A DNA stretch of 5,839 nucleotides. Origin: Spirochaetia bacterium. GTDB taxonomy: Bacteria; Spirochaetota; UBA12135. The notes beneath the pieces are model-generated. The model saw only the letters and a list, made by a program, of their open reading frames with translations. It made no database searches and had not been told where the DNA came from. The stretch is taken from assembly GCA_003497555.1 (NCBI GenBank), contig DNNS01000589.1, positions 1 to 5,839 on the forward strand, given 5' to 3'. Below, piece after piece: positions 5,103 through 5,839 of this stretch. How positions within the stretch are numbered: position 1 is the first letter of the stretch; every line of letters starts with the position of its first letter. Made by a program: the position numbers and the translations under genes.

Positions 5103-5720
5103 TTAGTCGAATTTTACTTTGGGCGCTGTTGCCGCTGCTTCTTCCATTTTAAAACTTTCGGCTGTTTTAAAGCCCATCATATTGGCAAAAAGAACCTTGG
5201 GAAATGAACGGACATTTTTATTATGTTCCAGTACGGAACTGTTGTAGCGGTTACGCGCCACAGTTACGCGGTTTTCAGTTCCTTCCAGCTGTATTTGCAG
5301 ATCGCGGAAATTTTCATTGGCTTTAAGCTGGGGATAATTTTCAGAAACCATCATAAGCCGCTGCAGAGCCGAACCGAGAGAAGCCTGCGCGTCGCGGTAT
5401 TTGGCCATGATTTCCGGATTATTTACAGCATCTTTGGGAATATTCACCACGCCGCCCATGCGGGAACGCGCTTCAGTAACTGCCTGCAGGGTTTCTTTTT
5501 CATGCGAAGCGTATTTCTTTACCACTTCCACCAGATTGGGTATTAAATCGTATCTTCTCTGATACTGGTTTTCTACTTCAGACCAGGATGCTTTTACCGT
5601 TTCATCACTGGAAACCATACTGTTGTACATGCCTGTTCCGCAGCTGTAGGGAATAAACAGAATAAGCAGTATGCCGCCGATAATAATCAGGGCTTTTTGC
5701 CAGGTTTTAAGATTACTCAT
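5103..5720 (-). CDS. lemA: LemA family membrane protein
   Basis: The 205-residue product is complete for the LemA family (usually ~185-200). It has a single N-terminal membrane segment (about residues 9-26, ALIIIGGILLILFIPYSC). The conserved cytoplasmic or periplasmic helical domain follows: GMYNSMV (30-36), the WSEVENQYQRRYDLIPNLVE block (46-65), and then YASHEKETLQAVTEARS. A late RSFPKVLFANMMGFK motif precedes the typical APKVKFD tail. LemA proteins form an all-helical antiparallel fold, and their role is not well established. In many bacteria they are encoded beside TPM-domain or HtpX-type protease genes; here the downstream partner is hisS instead. The start is fixed by an AAGGAG site 7 bases upstream and an extended -10 element further up. 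Family assignment is firm; function is open. Confidence 0.95.
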   Translation of the reverse strand: MSNLKTWQKALIIIGGILLILFIPYSCGTGMYNSMVSSDETVKASWSEVENQYQRRYDLIPNLVEVVKKYASHEKETLQAVTEARSRMGGVVNIPKDAVNNPEIMAKYRDAQASLGSALQRLMMVSENYPQLKANENFRDLQIQLEGTENRVTVARNRYNSSVLEHNKNVRSFPKVLFANMMGFKTAESFKMEEAAATAPKVKFD

Positions 5721-5727
5721 ATATTTT

Positions 5728-5733
5728 CTCCTT
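5728..5733 (-). promoter_or_regulatory. Ribosome binding site of lemA
   Basis: The minus strand reads AAGGAG followed by 7 bases and the lemA ATG. This is the best Shine-Dalgarno match in the window and contrasts with the weak or absent sites of flgI, hisS and the AAA ATPase gene. Confidence 0.85.
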
Positions 5734-5748
5734 GGTTAAGTTACAGGT

Positions 5749-5757
5749 ATTATAACA
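5749..5757 (-). promoter_or_regulatory. Extended -10 promoter for lemA-hisS
   Basis: The minus strand carries TGT-TATAAT, a perfect -10 hexamer with the extended TGn element, 28 bases before the lemA ATG. No good -35 hexamer lies at 16-18 bases (about GCGCAG there), which is typical of extended -10 promoters. The start of transcription would be near 5742, giving a leader of roughly 20 bases that contains the AAGGAG site. hisS has no promoter of its own in the 22-bp gap and is probably co-transcribed. Confidence 0.6.
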
Positions 5758-5839
5758 TAAATTTCCAGTCTCTGCGCACCCTTATATTATCTCACAATTC
5801 CCGCTTTTTTAAAAAAAATGTACTTACTCAGATTTTAAA
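5758..5839. other. Right-edge intergenic DNA, no gene seen
   Basis: These ~80 bases upstream of the lemA promoter are AT-rich and hold a T6A8 run near 5805-5818. A second minus-strand -10-like GATAAT lies around 5787-5792. I see no reading frame of useful length on either strand and no end of a neighbouring gene. Confidence 0.5.

Noticed and set aside
1..5839. CRISPR array, tRNA or rRNA genes, insertion sequence ends
   Set aside because: No regularly spaced repeats, no tRNA cloverleaf motifs, no transposase, and no paired terminal repeats with target duplications were seen.

Overview
The window (5,839 bases, GC roughly low-to-mid 40s by eye) looks like chromosome from a motile, double-membraned (Gram-negative type) bacterium. 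The main reason is an intact flgI: the P ring it encodes is found only where a flagellum crosses a periplasm and peptidoglycan layer. The phylum cannot be fixed from the sequence. Gene order is loose: nadA sits next to flgI, and flgG, flgA and flgH are not beside it. FlgI is short, and histidyl-tRNA synthetase has an unusual motif 3. This would suit a less-studied lineage better than a proteobacterium, but that is inference. Stop codons TAA and TAG are used normally.

Left part, plus strand (1-2147): the 3' end of nadA (quinolinate synthase, NAD biosynthesis), a 237-bp gap, then flgI (P-ring protein) and flgJ (rod-binding domain only). flgI and flgJ are tightly coupled, with the flgJ ribosome site overlapping the flgI stop. 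The gap holds a strong dyad, five GTAC tetramers within 53 bp, weak promoter-like elements and open frames on both strands that I do not recognise.

Middle (2148-3690): a divergent pair. On the minus strand a small gene of about 65 residues is broken by one in-frame TAA. On the plus strand is a 408-residue AAA ATPase of the AAA_14/DUF4143 family. Between them a near-perfect 41-bp palindrome covers a well-formed promoter (TTGATT-17-TATAAT) for the ATPase and a weaker opposing one for the small gene. The ATPase start lies only 8 bases after the -10 box, so its mRNA is predicted to be leaderless. This compact module is the most unusual part of the window and looks like an insertion at the end of the flagellar pair.

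Right part, minus strand (3791-5720): lemA followed 22 bp later by hisS, probably one transcript starting at an extended -10 promoter near 5750 and ending at a small hairpin near 3763-3775, where it converges with the ATPase gene. The last ~80 bases hold no gene that I can see.
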